From: Gammaproteobacteria bacterium
GTDB lineage: Bacteria; Pseudomonadota; Gammaproteobacteria; SZUA-152
Length of the DNA: 52,375 nucleotides
Assembly (NCBI GenBank): GCA_011051755.1
Contig: DRKN01000003.1
Location: 1 to 52,375, forward strand
Direction of reading: 5' to 3'
Shown: piece by piece, positions 1-9,321 of the stretch
Numbering within the stretch: the first letter of the stretch is position 1
How the letters are laid out: each line of letters opens with the position of its first letter
Notes under the pieces: model-generated
Told to the model about the DNA's origin: nothing
Databases searched by the model: none
What the model saw: the letters and a program-made list of their open reading frames with translations, nothing else
Program-made: the position numbers and the translations under genes

Positions 1-250
1 TAATATTGGTATCGGACTGTTCGATAATGAAGCGTCTCATGACTCACTCTATGGGTGACTTTACTATGAACGCTATTTTATCATTAAAAGACGTTATTTA
101 TAGTGTGTTTAGGCTTTTTAGCGAAATTTAAAGCTCGGATTCAGGCTCATATTACTAGATTTGACCCCTTCCTCTAGATTTGACCCCTTCCTTTGAACTC
201 CGAAACTTGAGTCGTAATTCTAATTCCGTAATTCCCATTTATGAAGGGGA
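1..250. other. AT-rich left edge without a confident gene
   Basis: No gene can be called with confidence. A plus-strand frame starting at base 2 reads to a TGA at 56-58 (ending HDSLYG) and could be the tail of a gene lying outside the window. On the minus strand an ATG at 40-38 opens a frame beginning MRRFIIEQSD that runs off the left edge. Neither is long enough to identify. The segment is richer in A and T than the genes to its right. It ends with a tandem repeat at 155-192. Confidence 0.4.
155..192. repeat. Exact tandem duplication of a 19-bp unit
   Basis: The unit ctagatttgaccccttcct occurs at 155-173 and again immediately at 174-192 with no mismatch. Read on the minus strand it gives aggaaggggtcaaatctag. 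From memory, ggggtcaaatctag-type sequences are common beside REP-associated tyrosine transposase genes in environmental proteobacteria. That link is inference, because no transposase is visible here. Confidence 0.8.
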
Positions 251-985
251 TTAGTCATCGATGCAGCCCTGTGGTACCGGCAGGCCGGCGATGCGGGAGC
301 CCTGACGGGAGGGGCCGCCGGGAAACAGGCGATAGAGCGCGTCGTGGTCGCTGACTTCGTTGCCCAGTTCTTCGCGCATGTGTTTCATCAGTATTTTTAC
401 CATCGGTGTGATGCCGTACTGGAAATAGAATTTGCGCAGATAGTGCAGCACGGCCCAATGTGCATCCGTCAGTTCAATGTCTTCCTTTTGGGCCAGCTGC
501 TCGGCCAATGCCTCATTCCACTCCTCGGGATTGACCAGGTTGCCACTGGGGTAGACCTTGATCTGCCGGCCCTTGAACTCGAAGCTGTCGCGGTAGTATG
601 GCGTGCTTGATGTTGTTTCGGTCTTTCTCATCTGGCTGCTCTGTTCCAGCTCCGAGTCCAGCATGGGAACCGGGATGCCGGCGATCTTGCTGCCCTGATA
701 CGTCGCGCCGCCGGGAAACAGGCTGTTGAGGGCCTCGTCGGTGGCGCACTCGGGGCCGAATCCTTTGGCGATTTCGCGTTTCAGCAGTTTAAGGATAGGG
801 GGAATATTGTAGGTGGCGTAATAGTCACGCATCAGCGTGATGATATCCCAGTGGGCATCGGTCAGCGTCAGTCCTTCGTCCTTGGCGATGGCTCGGGCGA
901 GGTCGGGGCTCCAGTCCGCGAGGTTGGCCAGACGGCCGTTGGCGGTGAGATCGAAAGGGTTTCCGTTGACGACAAGCTGGCTCAT
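251..985 (-). CDS. Tandem two-domain TusE/DsrC-family protein
   Basis: A 244-residue protein made of two consecutive TusE/DsrC domains, roughly residues 1-110 and 125-244, joined by a polar linker. Single-domain members are about 110 residues. Both halves carry the family signatures LTDAHW and LFPGG followed by KIAG or RIAG. TusE relays sulfur in tRNA 2-thiouridine synthesis, and DsrC carries sulfur in dissimilatory sulfite metabolism. The family works through a cysteine close to the C-terminus. The second half has it (GCIDD, Cys241) but has serine at the second DsrC cysteine position (QGSRIAG), as in TusE. The first half has neither (QGSKIAG, then PVPMLD). The start is supported by an AGGAG-type ribosome site just upstream of 985. 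No dsr or tus genes are visible nearby. Family assignment is firm; the cellular role is unknown. Confidence 0.85.
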   Translation of the reverse strand: MSQLVVNGNPFDLTANGRLANLADWSPDLARAIAKDEGLTLTDAHWDIITLMRDYYATYNIPPILKLLKREIAKGFGPECATDEALNSLFPGGATYQGSKIAGIPVPMLDSELEQSSQMRKTETTSSTPYYRDSFEFKGRQIKVYPSGNLVNPEEWNEALAEQLAQKEDIELTDAHWAVLHYLRKFYFQYGITPMVKILMKHMREELGNEVSDHDALYRLFPGGPSRQGSRIAGLPVPQGCIDD

Positions 986-1070
986 GGATTTTCTCTCCTG
1001 TATCGGGCGCTCTTTTTTTTCAGATACGTCCCATTATAGGAGAGATTTCTGTCGGCGGGCGTGATTGTTT

Positions 1071-1961
1071 TTATGCCTGTGCGCTGTCTCCATGACGGTT
1101 CGCCTGCAATTGCTGCAACATGGCGCGGGCGGCGTTGGAGAGGGTTCGCTGGCGGTGATGCACCACGCCCAGTTGGCGGATGAGGGGGATGCCGGGGACG
1201 TCGAGGGCTTGCAGCTCGTCGCTGAGCATGGTCTGTGGCAGTATGGACCAGCCCAGCCCCACGCTGACCAGCATCTTGATGGTCTCAAGATAATTGGTGG
1301 TCATGCTGATATGCAGGCCGCTGGCTCCGGGGCCGATGGCCTTTTCCAGCAATTCGCGGGTATAGGTGCCATGGGCGGGAAGGATGGCGGCATGAGCCGA
1401 CAGCTGCGATGGCGGGATACGCCCCTGAGCGGCCAGGGGATGCTCCCTGCCTACTACGATCCGCAGGGGGTCGATCCAGATACGTTCGCTGTCGAGATCG
1501 GCCAGCGGTGTCAGGGGCAGGGTGACGATGCCCAGTTCCAACTGCCCCGTTTGTACCGCGCGACAGGCAGCCTCGGAATCCATGAAATGCAGATCCAGTT
1601 CTACTGCCGGCCAGGCCTTGGTGTAGGTGCGCAAGACCGGTGGCAGGCGGTGCAGGCCGATGTGATGGCTGGTGCCGATGCTCAGTCGGCCACCCACCTT
1701 GCCGCTGAGATTGGCGATCAGACGCAGGCTGTCATCGATCTCCCGTAGGATGTCGCGGGCGCGTGGCAACAGCATGCGCCCAGCCTCGGTGAGATTGACA
1801 CGGCGGCCGATGCGGTCGAACAGGCGGGCGCCCAGTTCGCTCTCCAGCGCTGAGATGCGTTTGCTCACCGCCGGTTGGGTAAGATAGAGACGCTCGGCGG
1901 CGAGGGAGAAGGATGCCAGCTCAGCAGCGCTGATGAAGGTCTTGAGATGGGAGGTATCCAT
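1071..1961 (-). CDS. LysR-family transcriptional regulator, divergent from leuC
   Basis: A 296-residue LysR-type regulator of the usual length. The N-terminal winged helix-turn-helix is clear at about residues 1-60 (MDTSHLKTFISAAE, then LYLTQPAVSKRISALE). The rest is the periplasmic-binding-protein-like effector domain. It is transcribed away from leuC, with 187 bp between the start codons, and a perfect TTCC-N5-GGAA palindrome lies in that gap. LysR proteins usually control the divergent neighbour and themselves, so control of leuCDB is a reasonable inference. The effector is not known; an isopropylmalate-type intermediate is possible by analogy with LeuO/LysR regulators of leucine genes, but nothing in the sequence proves it. 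The same regulator-leuC arrangement occurs in pseudomonads. Confidence 0.88.
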   Translation of the reverse strand: MDTSHLKTFISAAELASFSLAAERLYLTQPAVSKRISALESELGARLFDRIGRRVNLTEAGRMLLPRARDILREIDDSLRLIANLSGKVGGRLSIGTSHHIGLHRLPPVLRTYTKAWPAVELDLHFMDSEAACRAVQTGQLELGIVTLPLTPLADLDSERIWIDPLRIVVGREHPLAAQGRIPPSQLSAHAAILPAHGTYTRELLEKAIGPGASGLHISMTTNYLETIKMLVSVGLGWSILPQTMLSDELQALDVPGIPLIRQLGVVHHRQRTLSNAARAMLQQLQANRHGDSAQA

Positions 1962-1990
1962 GCCGTGAGCCTAGAACACTTGTCCGAAAC

Positions 1991-2005
1991 ATTCCAGAAA
2001 GGAAT
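1991..2005. promoter_or_regulatory. Candidate LysR-type operator (ATTCC-N5-GGAAT)
   Basis: A perfect 15-bp inverted repeat, attccagaaaggaat, lies in the gap between the divergent LysR gene and leuC. It contains the T-N11-A pattern expected for LysR-type sites. Its centre is about 64 bp upstream of the transcription start inferred from the promoter at 2027-2055, which is the usual position for a LysR recognition site. The sequence match is direct; binding is inferred. Confidence 0.6.
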
Positions 2006-2026
2006 CCAAAACATAATAAAGATGAA

Positions 2027-2055
2027 TTGTTGTAATTTATGGATTGGTCTACTAT
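2027..2055 (+). promoter_or_regulatory. Candidate sigma-70 promoter of leuCDB
   Basis: TTGTTG at 2027-2032 and TACTAT at 2050-2055 are separated by 17 bp. Both boxes are imperfect, as is usual for an activated promoter. Transcription would begin near 2062 and leave a leader of about 87 nt before leuC. No leucine-rich leader peptide or attenuator was seen in that leader. Confidence 0.45.
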
Positions 2056-2148
2056 CGGTTCATCGTCATAGGGTGGAGAGCGTATTTTCGCGATCCACAT
2101 GACATGATGGGTAAGCAATCGGGTGATATCTGAATCGAGGATGATGTG

Positions 2149-3561
2149 ATGGCTGGTAAGACCCTGTATGACAAATTGTGGGAACAGCACGTAGTGCGTA
2201 CCCAGGATGACGGCACCTGCCTTCTCTATATCGACCGGCAGTTGATCCACGAAGTGACTTCACCGCAGGCCTTCGAGGGGCTGCGCCTGGCCGGGCGCAA
2301 GCCGTGGCGGCCGACGGCTAATCTGGCTACGCCGGATCACAATGTGCCCACCACTGACCGCAGTGGCGGTGTTGCGGGTATCCGTGATCCCGTGTCGCGT
2401 TTGCAGGTGGAGACGCTGGACAAAAACTGTGCGGAATTTGCCATTCCCGAATTTCGTATGGATGACCCACGCCAGGGCATCGTGCATGTGGTGGGGCCGG
2501 AGGAGGGGGCGACTCTGCCAGGCATGACCGTGGTCTGCGGCGATTCCCACACCTCGACCCATGGTGCCCTCGGCGCGTTGGCGCATGGCATCGGCACCTC
2601 CGAAGTGGAGCATGTGCTCGCCACTCAGTGCCTGCTGCAAAGCAAGTCGAAGAACATGCGGGTGGTGATCGATGGCCGTGTTGGCTCCGGCGTGACGGCC
2701 AAGGACATCGTGCTGGCCATTATCGGTGAGATCGGCACTGCCGGCGGTACGGGTTATGCCATCGAGTTTGCCGGTCAGGCCATTGCTGATCTCTCCATCG
2801 AGGGCCGCATGACCGTATGCAATATGGCCATCGAAGCGGGCGCCCGCGCCGGTATGGTGGCGGTGGATGACAAGACCATCGACTACGTGAAGGGCCGCCC
2901 CCTTGCCCCCACGGCCGGGCAGTGGCAGCAGGCCGTGGCCGCATGGCGCGAGTTGAGATCCGACGGCGATGCCGTGTTCGATCATGAGGTGCTCATCGAT
3001 GCCGCCAGTATCCAGCCGCAGATCACCTGGGGCACCTCGCCTGAAATGGTGGTTTCCGTCGGCGGTCGGGTGCCCGACCCGGCCCAAGAGAGCGACCCGG
3101 TAAAGGCTGAAGGTATGCTGCGCGCACTGGAGTACATGGGGTTGAAGGCCAATACACCGATCTGCGATATTGCCGTGGACAAGGTATTCATTGGCTCCTG
3201 CACCAACTCGCGCATCGAAGATCTGCGCGCCGCCGCCGCGGTGGCCAGGGGCCGCAAGGTGGTGGACAACATCAAGCAGGCCCTGGTGGTGCCCGGCTCC
3301 GGGCCGGTCAAACAGCAGGCCGAGGACGAGGGCTTGGACAAGGTTTTCGTCGCGGCCGGTTTCGAATGGCGTGAGCCCGGTTGTTCCATGTGTCTGGCCA
3401 TGAACGCCGACCGCCTGGAGTCCGGCGAGCGTTGCGCCTCCACCTCCAACCGTAATTTCGAGGGTCGGCAGGGGCAGGGTGGCCGTACCCATCTGGTGAG
3501 TCCGGCGATGGCCGCGGCGGCGGCGGTGATGGGGCGGTTTGTGGATGTGCGTGAGCTTTGA
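2149..3561 (+). CDS. leuC: 3-isopropylmalate dehydratase large subunit
   Basis: LeuC with LeuD isomerises 2-isopropylmalate to 3-isopropylmalate in leucine synthesis, using a [4Fe-4S] cluster. The protein is 470 residues, normal for the bacterial family. The start [10 protein letters not shown] matches known LeuC starts and follows GAGG at 2137-2140 by 8 nt; a GTG one codon earlier (2146) is possible but less likely. The cluster ligands are visible as Cys351 (FIGSCTNSR), Cys412 and Cys415 (PGCSMC). The aconitase-type motifs [10 protein letters not shown] and the C-terminal FEGRQG are intact. It leads the leuC-leuD-leuB run, with gaps of 153 and 178 bp between the genes. Confidence 0.98.
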   Translation: MAGKTLYDKLWEQHVVRTQDDGTCLLYIDRQLIHEVTSPQAFEGLRLAGRKPWRPTANLATPDHNVPTTDRSGGVAGIRDPVSRLQVETLDKNCAEFAIPEFRMDDPRQGIVHVVGPEEGATLPGMTVVCGDSHTSTHGALGALAHGIGTSEVEHVLATQCLLQSKSKNMRVVIDGRVGSGVTAKDIVLAIIGEIGTAGGTGYAIEFAGQAIADLSIEGRMTVCNMAIEAGARAGMVAVDDKTIDYVKGRPLAPTAGQWQQAVAAWRELRSDGDAVFDHEVLIDAASIQPQITWGTSPEMVVSVGGRVPDPAQESDPVKAEGMLRALEYMGLKANTPICDIAVDKVFIGSCTNSRIEDLRAAAAVARGRKVVDNIKQALVVPGSGPVKQQAEDEGLDKVFVAAGFEWREPGCSMCLAMNADRLESGERCASTSNRNFEGRQGQGGRTHLVSPAMAAAAAVMGRFVDVREL

Positions 3562-3600
3562 TAGCAACGAAAGTCAGGGGTTGTCAAAATGATTGACAGG

Positions 3601-3616
3601 CCCTGCCGATGCAGGG
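3601..3616. repeat. Small hairpin in the leuC-leuD gap
   Basis: ccctgc-cgat-gcaggg forms a perfect 6-bp stem with a 4-nt loop. It lies shortly after a TGTCA/TGACA inverted pair at about 3583-3598. There is no T run, so it is not a standard terminator. It may tune the stability of the leuC-leuD message. Confidence 0.35.
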
Positions 3617-3714
3617 TGGCATGGCCCACCAAAGAGCGGTTTCCATCACCGCAAATGGCGGGTGACCCTAGCAAACTCAGTACCTTTGCGTTAAAGATAA
3701 AGCGGGTAGATAAA

Positions 3715-4353
3715 ATGGAAAAATTTGACAAGATGACGGGTATCGTGGCACCCATGGATCGCGCCAACGTGGACACGGACGCTATTATTCCCAAGCAGTT
3801 TCTGAAATCCATCAAACGCAGTGGCTTCGGCCCCAACCTGTTCGATGAGTGGCGTTATCTCGATCAGGGCGAGCCGGGCAAGGATAACAGTAAGCGGCCA
3901 GTGAATCCGGACTTCGTGCTCAATCAGCCGCGCTACCAGGCTGCGAGTATTTTATTGGCGCGGGAAAATTTTGGCTGTGGTTCCTCGCGTGAGCATGCAC
4001 CATGGGCATTGCTCGATGCCGGTTTTCGCGTCATTATCGCGCCGGGCTTTGCCGATATATTTTTCAATAATTGTTTCAAGAACAGCATTCTGCCTATTGT
4101 TCTCGATGAAGACACGGTGGATGGTCTGTTCAAGGCCGTGGAGGCTAACGAAGGCTACCGCCTGAATGTGGATTTACAGGCGCAGACCCTCACTGTCCCG
4201 AGCGGCGAAATTATGGCCTTTGAGGTGGACGAGTTCCGTAAATACTGCCTGCTCAACGGCCTCGACGACATCGGCCTGACTTTGCAGCATGTGGATGATA
4301 TCCATGTCTACGAAGAACGTCGCAGGCAGGAAGCGCCATGGTTGTTTACATGA
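3715..4353 (+). CDS. leuD: 3-isopropylmalate dehydratase small subunit
   Basis: LeuD is the swivelling small subunit that completes the LeuCD dehydratase. From the ATG at 3715 ([10 protein letters not shown]) the protein is 212 residues, the family norm. An open frame extends 42 codons upstream, but that segment has no LeuD homology and crosses the hairpin at 3601-3616, so the internal ATG is preferred. Family motifs visible are [14 protein letters not shown] near the N-terminus, [15 protein letters not shown] around residues 85-100, and [12 protein letters not shown]. No residue is unexpectedly missing. The ribosome site is weak (gcgggtag), so translation may partly depend on readthrough from leuC transcription. 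Confidence 0.97.
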   Translation: MEKFDKMTGIVAPMDRANVDTDAIIPKQFLKSIKRSGFGPNLFDEWRYLDQGEPGKDNSKRPVNPDFVLNQPRYQAASILLARENFGCGSSREHAPWALLDAGFRVIIAPGFADIFFNNCFKNSILPIVLDEDTVDGLFKAVEANEGYRLNVDLQAQTLTVPSGEIMAFEVDEFRKYCLLNGLDDIGLTLQHVDDIHVYEERRRQEAPWLFT

Positions 4354-4427
4354 TTTTTTTCAATGCAAAAAGGCGCACAGCAAGACATCGGAACCTCTGA
4401 TTGTTTTTTAGTTTTTCTTGGTTTTTT

Positions 4428-4455
4428 CGCCATCCCGGCCTTCGCCGGAATGGCG
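4428..4455. repeat. REP-like palindrome between leuD and leuB
   Basis: cgccatcccggccttcgccg followed by gaatggcg is a nearly perfect palindrome with CGCCAT and ATGGCG ends. It resembles the widespread extragenic palindromes with CATTCC and CGGCGAAGGCC cores. A remnant of the cacagagg-type repeat (tttgcgctctttgcgcctctg) follows at about 4486-4506. No coding sequence is seen in the rest of the 178-bp gap. Confidence 0.6.
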
Positions 4456-4531
4456 GATTGAGCAGATTTTCCTATTGAAAGAATCTTTGCGCTCTTTGCG
4501 CCTCTGGGTTGGATTTTATGAGGAATAAAAC

Positions 4532-5602
4532 ATGACAAAAAAGATTGCGGTGCTGGCCGGTGACGGCATCGGTCCCGAGATCGTCGCCGAGGCGGTGAAG
4601 GTTCTGGAATGCCTGGGCAGGCATGGCCTGGCAGTGGAACTGCAAGACGGCCTGATCGGTGGTGCCGCCTATGAGGTGCACGGCACGCCGCTGCCGGCGG
4701 AGACACTGGATCTGGCCAAGGCGTCCGATGCTATTTTGTTGGGCGCCGTGGGTGGTTATCAGTGGGAGTCGCTGGATATCAGTGTGCGTCCGGAGAAGGG
4801 TCTGCTGGGTCTGCGTGCGGAGCTGGAACTGTTTGCCAATCTGCGTCCGGCGATCCTCTACGAGCAGTTAGCCGATGCCTCCACTCTCAAGCCGGAGGTG
4901 GTGGCCGGGCTGGACATCATGATCGTGCGAGAACTCACCGGCGGTATCTACTTCGGCCAGCCGCGCGGTGTGCGTACCCTCGATAACGGCGAGCGCCAGG
5001 GTTTCAATACGCTGGTTTACAGTGAGTCCGAGATCGAGCGTATCGGCCGTTCTGCCTTTGATATCGCCATGCAACGTGGCAGACGCGTCTGCTCCGTGGA
5101 CAAAGCCAACGTGCTGGAATGCACCGAGCTGTGGCGCGAGGTGATGGAGTGCGTGGCCCGGGACTATCCCGAGGTGGAGCTGTCACATATGTACGTGGAC
5201 AATGCCGCCATGCAGCTGGTGCGCGCGCCCAAGCAGTTTGACGTGATGGTTACCACCAACATGTTCGGTGACATTCTTTCCGACTGCGCGGCCATGCTGA
5301 CCGGCTCCATTGGCATGCTGCCATCGGCCTCGTTGAATGCTGGGGGCAAGGGTATGTACGAGCCCATCCACGGTTCCGCGCCGGATATCGCCGGGCAGAA
5401 TATCGCCAACCCGCTGGCGACCATTTTGTCGCTTGCCATGATGCTACGCTATTCGCTGGACGAAGCGGCCATGGCTGATCGTATCGAGCGGGCGGTGGAA
5501 AAGGTATTGGATCAGGGTCTGCGCACGCTGGACATCCACAGTGATGGTATGCAGAAGGTTAGTACTTCTGCAATGGGCGACGCCGTGGTGGCTGCGCTGT
5601 AA
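4532..5602 (+). CDS. leuB: 3-isopropylmalate dehydrogenase
   Basis: LeuB oxidises and decarboxylates 3-isopropylmalate to 2-oxoisocaproate with NAD, the third step of the leucine branch. The protein is 356 residues, typical for the family. Visible landmarks are the N-terminal [13 protein letters not shown], the substrate-binding arginine region [13 protein letters not shown], the metal-binding [17 protein letters not shown], and the NAD-binding [22 protein letters not shown] sequence lies 8 nt upstream of the start. It completes leuCDB. In pseudomonads the next conserved gene is asd; here two membrane-associated genes intervene. Confidence 0.98.
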   Translation: MTKKIAVLAGDGIGPEIVAEAVKVLECLGRHGLAVELQDGLIGGAAYEVHGTPLPAETLDLAKASDAILLGAVGGYQWESLDISVRPEKGLLGLRAELELFANLRPAILYEQLADASTLKPEVVAGLDIMIVRELTGGIYFGQPRGVRTLDNGERQGFNTLVYSESEIERIGRSAFDIAMQRGRRVCSVDKANVLECTELWREVMECVARDYPEVELSHMYVDNAAMQLVRAPKQFDVMVTTNMFGDILSDCAAMLTGSIGMLPSASLNAGGKGMYEPIHGSAPDIAGQNIANPLATILSLAMMLRYSLDEAAMADRIERAVEKVLDQGLRTLDIHSDGMQKVSTSAMGDAVVAAL

Positions 5603-5675
5603 GAGATGGGTCGTGCGGCAGGCAGATAATTCTTACCACAATTTTTATCGTATCAAATAGGGATGGGAACAGGGA

Positions 5676-7094
5676 ATGGCAAGTTATAGTCTGGTTGTGT
5701 CTGGTGAAGTGCATGAGGGTTTTGACAAAGAGCATGTCAAGTCGGTGTTCCGCACGTTGACGGGTCTGCCTGAGGCGCGGACTGATGAGTTATTCGATAC
5801 CGGCAAGTTTCTTCGTCAGCATAATCTCAGTGAAGAGCAGGCACAGCGCAAACGCGATGCTTTGGCTCAGCGGGGCATTGTCTGCTATCTGGAAAAAGAA
5901 ACAGCCGGGTCGGTCGTGGCGGATGACCATACGGTGGCGCCGGTTGTTCCTGGGATTTCCTCGCATGACGACACGCTAACGGATCCTCCCTCGATGTACG
6001 CCCGTGATGACGCGAAGGCAGGTGAAGAAACTGTCCATGCGGACGTTGGCGGGATGGCTGTGGAGCAGCAGGGAGAGGGTGAGCGTCTGCCATTCATCTT
6101 CGCGGGGCGGGCGGGTGAGTTCTTTCGTATCTGGATCGTCAATCTGTTACTGACCATTGTCACTCTCGGTTTTTATTATCCGTGGGCGAAGGTACGCAGC
6201 AATCGTTATTTTTACGCCAGTACGTGCTTGAAGGGGGACAGTTTCAGTTATCTTGCCGAGCCGCTGGCAATCCTCAAAGGGTATCTCGTCGCGCTGTTAC
6301 TCATCGGTCTTTATGTTTTTGCCAATATTTTTAATTCACTGGCCAGCGGAGTGGTGATATTGCTATTGTTTGCGCTATTGCCGCTGTTGCTGGTGCGGGC
6401 TCTGCGCTTCAGAGCCCGCAATACGGCCTACCGCAATATCCGTTTTTCCTTCACGGGAGGTGTTGGCGATGCGTATGCTGCATTTTTGTTGTGGCCTCTG
6501 CTGACAATAGTGAGTTTCGGCATACTTATCCCTCTCATGATCTATAAGCAAAAAGCGTATTTATTCAACGGTTTCCGTTACGGGGAAAGCACTTTTCGTT
6601 TTGACACCAGCGCCGGGCCGTTTTGGCGCCTGTACCTGATGCTGTTCGCTATGTTCATCGGGGCTGGCGTGCTGATCAGCGCGTTGACGATGGTGTTGTC
6701 GCTGGGTGGGAGTGACCTGCAATCATTGCCGATGGTGGCGATGGTGTTGCCAATGATTCTGTTGCCGCTGGTGTATCTGGGTTTGTATGCCTTTCTTTTT
6801 GTCAGGCAGACAAACCTGGTTTATAACGCCGTGGCGCTGGAACAGCATCGCCTGCAGTCGGATTATGCGCTGGGTTCGTGGCTTGGCTTACAGATCGGCA
6901 ATCTGCTCGGTGTGGTGCTTTCTCTGGGCCTGCTGATTCCGTGGGCCAAGATTCGCACTGCCCGTTATCGGGCACAACATACGCACTTCCTTGCCGCCGG
7001 TGATCTGGATCGTTTTGTCGCGGCCGAGGAAAAGAAGCGCAGTGCCCTGGGTGAAGAAATCGGTAGCGCCTTCGATATGGATATCGCAATTTGA
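5676..7094 (+). CDS. DUF898 (YjgN-like) polytopic membrane protein
   Basis: A 472-residue inner membrane protein of the DUF898/YjgN family, whose function is unknown. Residues 1-75 form a soluble alpha/beta domain (YSLVVSGEVHEGFDKE) of a type often fused to membrane proteins in proteobacteria. A charged, low-complexity linker covers about 76-145. The remainder is a series of hydrophobic segments with the family motifs LGFYYPWAKVRSNRYFYAST and, near the end, LGLLIPWAKIRTARYRAQHT. These two related motifs suggest an internal duplication. The next gene, an M48-type peptidase, starts 1 nt after the stop, so the two are probably co-translated and functionally linked. A similar DUF898-peptidase pairing is known in other proteobacteria (from memory). 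Confidence 0.85.
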   Translation: MASYSLVVSGEVHEGFDKEHVKSVFRTLTGLPEARTDELFDTGKFLRQHNLSEEQAQRKRDALAQRGIVCYLEKETAGSVVADDHTVAPVVPGISSHDDTLTDPPSMYARDDAKAGEETVHADVGGMAVEQQGEGERLPFIFAGRAGEFFRIWIVNLLLTIVTLGFYYPWAKVRSNRYFYASTCLKGDSFSYLAEPLAILKGYLVALLLIGLYVFANIFNSLASGVVILLLFALLPLLLVRALRFRARNTAYRNIRFSFTGGVGDAYAAFLLWPLLTIVSFGILIPLMIYKQKAYLFNGFRYGESTFRFDTSAGPFWRLYLMLFAMFIGAGVLISALTMVLSLGGSDLQSLPMVAMVLPMILLPLVYLGLYAFLFVRQTNLVYNAVALEQHRLQSDYALGSWLGLQIGNLLGVVLSLGLLIPWAKIRTARYRAQHTHFLAAGDLDRFVAAEEKKRSALGEEIGSAFDMDIAI

Positions 7095-7095
7095 C

Positions 7096-8181
7096 ATGTC
7101 TGCGGTAACGGAAGCATGCAATACACCGGGCCGGCGGCCAGACAGTGTGCAAGGCTGTTATTACGACGGTAAACGCTCGCGGCGTCACCCGGCACGGTTG
7201 TTGGTTCACGGCGGCTGTGTCCGGGTTTGCAATGAGCAGGGAGGGCTGCTGGACTCGATGGACAGTGTGCGTGAGCTGCGGATTTCGCCCCGTTTGGGAA
7301 ATACACCGCGTGCGGTGTATTTTCCGGGCGGTGGGCATTTCGAGACGCCGGACAACGATGGCCTGGATCGGCTGATGGGAGGCGGTGGTCTGGTGCACTG
7401 GCTGGAATCCCGCTACCTCTTCGTGAGCGTGTCGGTGGTATTGACGGCCTTGCTGGTGTGGTGGTTCGTGGTGCAGGGCGTGCCTGCACTGGCGCGTATG
7501 GCGGCGTTTTCCCTGCCTGATACCGTGCTGCAGAAGCTGGGGCGGGAGGCCCATGCCCTGCTCGATGAGCAATGGTTGCAGCCAAGTGCCTTGTCAACGC
7601 AGGAGCAACAGCGGGTACGGCATGCTTTCGCGCCGGTGCTGGAAAATTTTCGCCAGCAGGGATATGTGTTGCAGGTGCATTTCCGCGGCAGTGAGGACAT
7701 GGGCGCCAATGCCTTCGCCCTGCCCTCGGGGGACATTGTCTTTACCGACGATATGGTGCGGCTGGCCGAAAACGACGATGAGTTGCTGGCCATTCTCCTG
7801 CATGAAATCGGCCATGTGACAAGCAGGCACGGCCTGCGTCAGGTGATTCAGATGTCTTCGCTGATGGTGGTGATCACGCTGGTCACGGGAGACGTTTCTT
7901 CCTTATCTTCCATGGCTGTCTCGATCCCCATCATGTTGATGCAACTGGGTTATTCACGGAATTTTGAGCGGGAGGCGGATGCCCTCGCGTTACGGGAAAT
8001 GCTGGCGGACAATATCGATCCGCTGAATTTTGTGACCATTATGCAGCGTTTGCAGCAACAGAAGGCGTGTGGAGGAAAAAAGAGTGCGACAGAGTGCGGG
8101 CGGGGTTTGCCGGATTTCCTGTCTACGCATCCGCAGACGGAAGCGCGTTTAAAACCGTTTCTTTCGGCAGCCGGCAATTGA
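7096..8181 (+). CDS. Membrane-anchored M48-family zinc metallopeptidase
   Basis: A 361-residue predicted membrane protease. The N-terminal ~95 residues form a soluble domain. One strong hydrophobic segment follows (VSVSVVLTALLVWWFVV, about residues 110-130), and then the M48 catalytic domain. The zinc motif HEIGH is present with the third ligand region NFEREADALAL, so the enzyme should be active. A second hydrophobic stretch after HEIGH (LMVVITLVTG) is typical of M48 proteins. The ATG at 7096 lies 1 nt after the DUF898 stop; the frame is open upstream, but only inside the preceding gene. Related proteins include BepA/LoiP-type periplasmic quality-control proteases. The substrate is unknown, and processing of its membrane partner or envelope proteins is only a guess. 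Confidence 0.87.
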   Translation: MSAVTEACNTPGRRPDSVQGCYYDGKRSRRHPARLLVHGGCVRVCNEQGGLLDSMDSVRELRISPRLGNTPRAVYFPGGGHFETPDNDGLDRLMGGGGLVHWLESRYLFVSVSVVLTALLVWWFVVQGVPALARMAAFSLPDTVLQKLGREAHALLDEQWLQPSALSTQEQQRVRHAFAPVLENFRQQGYVLQVHFRGSEDMGANAFALPSGDIVFTDDMVRLAENDDELLAILLHEIGHVTSRHGLRQVIQMSSLMVVITLVTGDVSSLSSMAVSIPIMLMQLGYSRNFEREADALALREMLADNIDPLNFVTIMQRLQQQKACGGKKSATECGRGLPDFLSTHPQTEARLKPFLSAAGN

Positions 8182-8208
8182 TTGAACGACAACAGACAGG
8201 CGGTGGAA

Positions 8209-9321
8209 ATGAAAAAAGTTGGATTGGTCGGCTGGCGTGGCATGGTGGGTTCGGTGCTGATGCAGCGCCTGCGCGAGGAAAATGATTTCGACGACATCGA
8301 TGCGGTGTTTTTCTCGACGTCACAGACCGGCCAGCCCGGCCCCGACGTGGGCAGGGACACGCCGCCGCTATGCGATGCAAGGCATATCGATGCGCTGAAG
8401 GCCATGGAGGTGATCATCACCTGTCAGGGTGGTGCTTATACCGAAGAAATCTATCCGCAGTTACGCGCCGCTGGCTGGGACGGCTATTGGATCGATGCCG
8501 CCTCCACCCTGCGTATGAAGGATGACGGCATCATCGTGCTGGATCCGGTCAATCTCGACGTCATCGAGAACGGCCTGGCCAACGGCACCAAGACCTTTGT
8601 TGGCGGCAACTGCACGGTGAGCCTGATGCTGATGGCCATCGGTGGCCTGTTCCAGCAGGGTTTGGTGGAGTGGGTTTCGCCCATGACCTATCAGGCGGCC
8701 TCCGGTGCCGGGGCGCAGAATATGCGTGAACTGATCCGGCAGATGGGGGCAGTCCATGCCGAGGTGGGGGATTTGCTGGATGATCCGGCCAGCGCCATCC
8801 TTGACATCGACCGCAAACTGGCCGATTTCCTGCGTTCCGACGAGTATCCGAAAGATCAGTGGGGCGTGCCCCTGGCCGGCAGTCTGATCCCGTGGCTCGA
8901 TTCGCCGCTGGATACCGGGCAGACCCGCGAGGAGTGGAAGGCGCAGGTGGAGACCAACAAGATCCTCGGCCGTAGCGACAGCCCCATCCCCATCGACGGC
9001 ATCTGTGTGCGCATCGGCGCCATGCGCTGTCACAGCCAGGCGCTGACCATCAAGATGACCCGCCATGTGCCGCTGGACGAGATCGACGACATGTTGGCCG
9101 AGGCCAACGACTGGGTGACGGTGGTGACCAACGACCGCGACGTGACCATGCGTGAACTGAGTCCGGCGGCGGTGACCGGTACCCTCACCGTGCCCGTCGG
9201 CCGTCTTCGTAAGCTGACCATGGGTGATGATTACCTGGCCGCTTTCACCGTCGGCGACCAGTTGCTGTGGGGGGCTGCCGAGCCGCTGCGCCGCATGCTG
9301 CGCATTTTGTTGGAGCAGTAA
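8209..9321 (+). CDS. asd: Aspartate-semialdehyde dehydrogenase
   Basis: Asd reduces 4-aspartyl phosphate to aspartate semialdehyde with NADPH, feeding lysine, diaminopimelate, threonine and methionine synthesis. The 370-residue protein is of the gammaproteobacterial type. It shows the N-terminal nucleotide-binding [18 protein letters not shown], the catalytic Cys135 in [12 protein letters not shown] (same number as the E. coli enzyme), and the substrate arginine and histidine region [16 protein letters not shown]. The ATG at 8209 follows an AGGCGGTGGA ribosome site; the nine upstream codons in frame have no family match. A paralog without the catalytic cysteine follows directly at 9322. Confidence 0.98.
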   Translation: MKKVGLVGWRGMVGSVLMQRLREENDFDDIDAVFFSTSQTGQPGPDVGRDTPPLCDARHIDALKAMEVIITCQGGAYTEEIYPQLRAAGWDGYWIDAASTLRMKDDGIIVLDPVNLDVIENGLANGTKTFVGGNCTVSLMLMAIGGLFQQGLVEWVSPMTYQAASGAGAQNMRELIRQMGAVHAEVGDLLDDPASAILDIDRKLADFLRSDEYPKDQWGVPLAGSLIPWLDSPLDTGQTREEWKAQVETNKILGRSDSPIPIDGICVRIGAMRCHSQALTIKMTRHVPLDEIDDMLAEANDWVTVVTNDRDVTMRELSPAAVTGTLTVPVGRLRKLTMGDDYLAAFTVGDQLLWGAAEPLRRMLRILLEQ